Source: an uncultured Oscillospiraceae bacterium (lineage in GTDB: Bacteria > Bacillota > Clostridia > Oscillospirales > Oscillospiraceae). Taken from it: a stretch of DNA of 7,551 nt. Below the pieces are notes generated by a model that was not told where the DNA came from, ran no database searches, and saw nothing but the letters and a program-made list of their open reading frames with translations. Each line of letters starts with the position of its first letter. The stretch's first letter is position 1. Where the stretch lies: assembly GCA_900754515.1 (NCBI GenBank), contig CAAEDD010000150.1, positions 1 through 7,551 of the forward strand, read 5' to 3'. Position numbers and translations under genes: made by a program. Shown here piece by piece: positions 3,864-7,551 of the stretch.

Positions 3864-5984
3864 ATGATAATCACCAACAAGCAGTTCCCCAACTACAGAA
3901 AGTACGAAATGATGTACGAAGGTCGTCCCCTGTCCATGGAAGTTGGCAAGATGGCCGAGCTCTGCAACGCCGCCGTGCTGGTAAAATACGGCGATACCAC
4001 CGTGCTGGTCACCTGCACCGCTTCCGCCCGCCCCAAGGACGGCATTGATTACTTCCCCCTCTCTGTGGACTTCAACGAGAAGCTCTACGCTGTAGGCCGC
4101 ATTCCCGGCAGCTTCATGCGCCGTGAGGGTAAGCCCAGCCTGCCCGCAGTGCTGGCCTCCCGGCTTATCGACCGGCCCATGCGTCCCCTTTTCCCCTCCG
4201 ACCTGCGCAACGACGTAGTCATTGCCTGCGAAGTGCTCAGTGTAGACAGAGACTGCTCCCCGGAGATAACCGCCATGATCGGCGCCTCCGCCGCCGTCTC
4301 CATTTCCGACGTGCCCTTTAACGGCCCCATCGCCGGCATAGTCCTGGGCTGGGACGGGGAGAAGTACCTCTTTAACCCCACCAAGGCTGAGCGTGAGCAC
4401 AACCGTATGACCACCACCGTCGCCGCCACTCACAAGAAGATAGTCATGATAGAGTCCGAGGCTGACCAGGTTCCTGACGACGTGATGTATGAGGGCATTG
4501 TCCAGGCCCATGAGCATCTTCAGCCCGTGCTGGATCTCATTGACAAGATGGTGGCCGAGATAGGCAAGCCCAAGTTCCAGTATGAGCGCGCCGCCTTTGA
4601 CGACGAACTCTTTGAGAAGCTGGTTGCCAATGAGTTTGAGTCCATGGAATACTGCATGGACACCGACGACAAGAATGTCCGTGAGGCCAGAGTCAACGAC
4701 TGGATCACCATGGTTCAGGAGAAGTACGGCGAGGAGCATCCCGATCTCATGCAGTACATGGATGAGATACTCTACAAGCTCCAGAAGAAGGTCGTCAAGA
4801 AATGGCTGCTGGCCGGCAAACGTGTGGACGGCCGTCAGATGAACGAGATTCGTCCCCTGGCCGCCGAAGTGGGTGTCATTCCTCTGGTACACGGCTCCGG
4901 CCTCTTTACCCGCGGCCAGACTCAGGTCCTCTCCATAGCCACTCTGGCCACCCTCAGCGAGAGCCAGAAGCTGGACACCATCTGGGAAGAGGAAGAAAAG
5001 CGCTTCATGCACCACTACAACATGCCCGCCTATTCCACCGGCGAGGCTCGTGCCAGCCGCTCCACCGGACGCCGGGAATACGGCCACGGCGCTCTGGTTG
5101 AGAAGGCTCTGGAGTCCGTCATCCCCGATGTGGAGGATTTCCCCTACGCCATCCGTGTAGTCTCCGAGGTCCTCTCCTCCAACGGCTCCACCTCCCAGGG
5201 CTCCATCTGCGGAACTACCCTGGCCCTTATGGATGCCGGCGTGCCCATCAAGGCTCCTGTGGCAGGCATCTCCTGCGGCCTTATCCAGGACGGCGATGAC
5301 TTCACCACCTTTATCGATATCCAGGGCGTTGAGGACTTCCACGGTGAGATGGACTTCAAAGTGGCCGGTACCAAGCAGGGCATCACCGCCATCCAGATGG
5401 ATCTGAAGAACGACGGCCTCAAGCACGAGATCGTCAAGGAAGCTTTCTCCATCACCAAGGAGGCCCGCTTCCAGATTCTGGACGCCATTATGCTCAAGGC
5501 CATTGCCGAGCCCCGGAAGGAGCTGGCCAAGTCCGCCCCCAAGATGATCCAGATGAAGATCAACCCCGACAAGATCCGTGAGGTCATCGGCTCCGGCGGC
5601 AAGGTCATCCAGAAGATTACCGCCGACACCGGCTGCAAGATAGACATAAACGACGACGGCAGCATCTTCATAGCCAGCAGCGACATCGAGGCCTGCCGTG
5701 CCGCCCGCAAGACCATCGAGGACATCGTCTTCGAGCCTGTGGTGGGTGCCCTCTATTACGGCGAGGTCAAGCGCATCATCTCCAATCTGGGCGCTTTCGT
5801 AGAACTGGCACCCGGAAAGGATGCAATGTGCCACATCAAGGATCTGGAGTTCAAGCGCACCGAGAAGGTCGAAGACGTTCTCAACGTTGGCGACAAGACC
5901 TGGGTCAAGTTCATCGGCATCGACGAAAAGGGCCGCTGGAACATTTCCCGCAAGGACGCTCTCAGAGAGCGCGGCGAGGCTTAA
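3864..5984 (+). CDS. pnp: Polynucleotide phosphorylase (polyribonucleotide nucleotidyltransferase)
   Basis: The 706-residue product degrades RNA 3'-to-5' with phosphate, releasing nucleoside diphosphates, and can run in reverse to add tails; it works as a cytosolic trimer. The domain order is complete: first RNase PH-like domain (about 10-145, with FNEKLYAVGRIPGSFMRREG), helical linker (about 240-330), second RNase PH-like domain (about 325-550), KH domain with its GSGG loop at 576-579, and S1 domain from about 628. D491, D497 and K499 (EDFHGEMDFK) correspond to the catalytic D486, D492 and K494 of the E. coli enzyme. AAGGAG (3851-3856) sits 7 nt before the ATG. The S1 domain ends close to the C terminus, without the long tails of some homologues. 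Codons TTA, CTA and TCA are entirely absent. A strong hairpin terminator follows 27 nt after the stop. Confidence 0.98.
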   Translation: MIITNKQFPNYRKYEMMYEGRPLSMEVGKMAELCNAAVLVKYGDTTVLVTCTASARPKDGIDYFPLSVDFNEKLYAVGRIPGSFMRREGKPSLPAVLASRLIDRPMRPLFPSDLRNDVVIACEVLSVDRDCSPEITAMIGASAAVSISDVPFNGPIAGIVLGWDGEKYLFNPTKAEREHNRMTTTVAATHKKIVMIESEADQVPDDVMYEGIVQAHEHLQPVLDLIDKMVAEIGKPKFQYERAAFDDELFEKLVANEFESMEYCMDTDDKNVREARVNDWITMVQEKYGEEHPDLMQYMDEILYKLQKKVVKKWLLAGKRVDGRQMNEIRPLAAEVGVIPLVHGSGLFTRGQTQVLSIATLATLSESQKLDTIWEEEEKRFMHHYNMPAYSTGEARASRSTGRREYGHGALVEKALESVIPDVEDFPYAIRVVSEVLSSNGSTSQGSICGTTLALMDAGVPIKAPVAGISCGLIQDGDDFTTFIDIQGVEDFHGEMDFKVAGTKQGITAIQMDLKNDGLKHEIVKEAFSITKEARFQILDAIMLKAIAEPRKELAKSAPKMIQMKINPDKIREVIGSGGKVIQKITADTGCKIDINDDGSIFIASSDIEACRAARKTIEDIVFEPVVGALYYGEVKRIISNLGAFVELAPGKDAMCHIKDLEFKRTEKVEDVLNVGDKTWVKFIGIDEKGRWNISRKDALRERGEA

Positions 5985-6011
5985 GGCTCCGATACACCAC
6001 CAAGTTAACAT

Positions 6012-6049
6012 TACACGGCAGGGGACACCTCGTCCCTGCCGTGTATTTT
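6012..6049 (+). terminator. Rho-independent terminator after pnp
   Basis: A 12-bp perfect stem pairs 6012-6023 with 6034-6045. With G6024 bulged, two further pairs close a 5-nt loop. TTTT (6046-6049) follows. It lies between pnp and the transporter gene, only 24 nt before the latter's start, so the transporter must rely on read-through or on a promoter inside the pnp end that I cannot see. Confidence 0.85.
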
Positions 6050-6073
6050 ATGCTGCATGAAAGAGGGGAAAAT

Positions 6074-7426
6074 ATGAAAAGAGAGAGATTTCAGTCAAGA
6101 CTTGGCTTTCTGCTGGTGAGCGCCGGCTGTGCCATAGGCATAGGCAACGTGTGGCGCTTTCCCTACGTCACCGGCGTAAACGGCGGAGGCGTGTTTGTAC
6201 TCTTCTACCTGCTGTTCCTCATCATTATGGGCGTGCCGGTTCTGACCATGGAGCTGGCCGTAGGCCGTGCCAGCCGGAAAAGCGCTGTACTGGGCTACAA
6301 GGCTTTGGAAAAGCCGGGCAGCAAGTGGCATATCCACGGCTGGTTCTGCGTGATAGGCTGCTATCTGCTGATGATGTATTACACCACTGTGTCCGGCTGG
6401 ATGCTGGGCTACTTCTTCAAGTTTGCCGGCGGGGCCTTCAACGGCCTAGAAGTCTCTGCCGTGGACGGGGTGTTCTCCGCCATGCTCGCAGACCCGGTGG
6501 AGATGAGCATTTGGATGGCCCTCACCGTGCTGGCGGGCTTTCTGGTGTGCAGCTTCGGCATTCAGAAGGGCCTGGAGCGGATAACCAAGTGGATGATGGC
6601 CGCCCTTCTGCTGCTAATTGTGGTGCTGGCAATAAACAGCGTCAGCCTGGACGGCGCCATTGAGGGCGTCAAGTTCTACCTGCTGCCGGACTTTGAGCGG
6701 GCCGCCCAGGTGGGCATAGGCAACGTGGCCACCGCAGCCATGAACCAGTCCTTCTTTACTCTGAGTCTGGGCATTGCCGCCATGGAGATCTTCGGCAGCT
6801 ATATGTCTAAAGACCATAGCCTCACCGGCGAGGCCGTGCGCATCTGCGCCCTTGATACCTTCGTGGCCCTGATGGCAGGCATGATAATCTTCCCCGCCTG
6901 CTTCAGCTTCGGCGTGGAGCCGGACTACGGTCCCACTCTCATCTTCGTCACCCTGCCCCGCATCTTCGTGGACATGGCCGGCGGCCGCCTCTGGGGCGCC
7001 CTGTTCTTTCTGTTCATGTTTTTTGCCAGCTTTACCACTGTCATTGCCGTATTTGAAAACCTCCTGTCCAGCTGCATGGACAATTTTGGCTGGAGCCGGA
7101 AAAAAGCTGTTATAATAAACTGCGTCTTTGTGCTTATCGCCAGCCTCCCCTGCGTGCTGGGCTACAACCTGTGGAGCGACCTGCGCCTTATCGGCGGCCG
7201 GGACGTGTTGGATACCGAGGACTTTATCGTCAGCAATCTCCTGTTGCCTATCGGTTCCCTCATCTACCTGCTGTTTTGTGTCAGCAAGTGGGGCTGGGGC
7301 TTTGACAACTACCTGGCCGAGGCCAACCAGGGCAGCGGCCTGAAGATGTCCCCCAGGCTGAAACGCTACTTCCAGTTCGTTCTGCCTCTGCTGATTTTGG
7401 TTATTCTGATTCAGGGGCTTATCTGA
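6074..7426 (+). CDS. Sodium-dependent transporter, neurotransmitter:sodium symporter (NSS/SLC6) family
   Basis: The 450-residue inner-membrane protein has the LeuT-type NSS pattern. Members import amino acids or similar solutes together with sodium; the substrate here cannot be told. Eleven membrane segments are visible. TM1 (about 10-32) holds the unwound AGCAIGIGNVWRFP motif, where N25 corresponds to the Na1 ligand N27 of LeuT and R28 to its gate arginine R30. TM3 carries YYTTVSGW. TM6 carries NQSFFTLSLG, where T229 and S231 correspond to LeuT T254 and S256. TM8 carries ASFTT, with T321 and T322 at the Na2 site. The protein ends just after TM11 and lacks TM12, as do several bacterial NSS proteins such as MhsT and TnaT, so this is not a truncation. 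GAGGGG (6063-6068) precedes the ATG by 5 nt. An upstream in-frame extension runs through the pnp terminator and is not real. Confidence 0.93.
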   Translation: MKRERFQSRLGFLLVSAGCAIGIGNVWRFPYVTGVNGGGVFVLFYLLFLIIMGVPVLTMELAVGRASRKSAVLGYKALEKPGSKWHIHGWFCVIGCYLLMMYYTTVSGWMLGYFFKFAGGAFNGLEVSAVDGVFSAMLADPVEMSIWMALTVLAGFLVCSFGIQKGLERITKWMMAALLLLIVVLAINSVSLDGAIEGVKFYLLPDFERAAQVGIGNVATAAMNQSFFTLSLGIAAMEIFGSYMSKDHSLTGEAVRICALDTFVALMAGMIIFPACFSFGVEPDYGPTLIFVTLPRIFVDMAGGRLWGALFFLFMFFASFTTVIAVFENLLSSCMDNFGWSRKKAVIINCVFVLIASLPCVLGYNLWSDLRLIGGRDVLDTEDFIVSNLLLPIGSLIYLLFCVSKWGWGFDNYLAEANQGSGLKMSPRLKRYFQFVLPLLILVILIQGLI

Positions 7427-7497
7427 TTTTCGGTGAAATATATAAATGAAGCTCCCGGTCGCAGCTTGAACTGAACCAGTAAAAACGGACAATAGAC

Positions 7498-7540
7498 AAA
7501 ATCCCCCCTGATGTAGGAAAATAGAACTACATCAGGGGGG
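7498..7540 (-). terminator. Terminator hairpin, best oriented for a leftward gene beyond the right edge
   Basis: A 14-bp perfect stem pairs 7503-7516 with 7527-7540 around a 10-nt A-rich loop. On the minus strand it is followed by A then TTTT (7501-7498). On the plus strand the following bases have no T run. It may serve the transporter gene as well, but its tail fits a convergent leftward gene outside the window. The stretch 7427-7497 before it shows no other clear signal. Confidence 0.75.
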
Positions 7541-7551
7541 GTATTGCTATA

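Noticed and set aside
3836..4048. A 70-codon frame overlapping the pnp start, with GGGGG directly before its ATG
   Set aside because: The G run touches the ATG with no spacing, and most of the frame lies inside pnp in another phase.
3816..6011. A 731-codon minus-strand frame covering pnp
   Set aside because: It is the codon-aligned antisense of pnp; its sequence is the expected low-complexity G/H/L/V-rich shadow with no domain.
7427..7497. AAGCT/AGCTT repeat after the transporter gene
   Set aside because: Five base pairs with no T tract; not distinguishable from chance.

Overview
The window reads as chromosomal DNA from a Bacillota (Firmicutes) bacterium, most likely a Clostridia-class anaerobe of the Oscillospiraceae/Ruminococcaceae kind. 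Three things suggest this: a DUF896 (UPF0291/YnzC-type) gene, which is essentially a Firmicutes family; strong purine-rich ribosome binding sites with sigma-A-like promoters at 17-nt spacing; and protein sequences of clostridial flavour in GC-rich but not extreme DNA. The family and class assignment is inference.

Left part (1-1004). Two genes lie on the minus strand: a small DUF896 protein (53-280) and a 5'-deoxynucleotidase of the YfbR HD family (414-1004). Each has its own good promoter. A GC-rich terminator at the left edge separates DUF896 from whatever lies upstream. Between 1005 and 1180 a divergent promoter region drives yfbR leftwards and typA rightwards.

Middle and right (1181-7426). 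Four genes run on the plus strand: typA/bipA (ribosome-associated GTPase), rpsO (ribosomal protein S15), pnp (polynucleotide phosphorylase) and a sodium-dependent transporter of the neurotransmitter:sodium symporter (NSS) family. rpsO-pnp is a widely conserved pair joining ribosome assembly to RNA decay. rpsO has a strong promoter and a roughly 110-nt structured leader, a candidate S15 autoregulatory element. A rho-independent terminator follows pnp, and another hairpin at the right edge appears to face a leftward gene outside the window.

The most unusual part is the 430-nt gap between rpsO and pnp (3434-3863). It holds no convincing gene but is packed with inverted repeats. There is a hairpin over the rpsO stop codon, then two mutually exclusive hairpins, then about 240 nt of six back-to-back hairpins (3476-3713; several perfect stems of 10-15 bp), and finally a 23-bp stem at 3767-3829 whose only non-Watson-Crick pairs are G-U wobbles in plus-strand RNA. 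The last stem sits 34 nt before the pnp start, where the RNase III-processed autoregulatory hairpin of enterobacterial pnp would be. The array may be a dispersed palindromic repeat, a structured RNA or an RNA-processing region; the sequence alone does not decide. Otherwise the window is ordinary housekeeping DNA and I see no defence system, phage, IS transposase, tRNA, rRNA or CRISPR.
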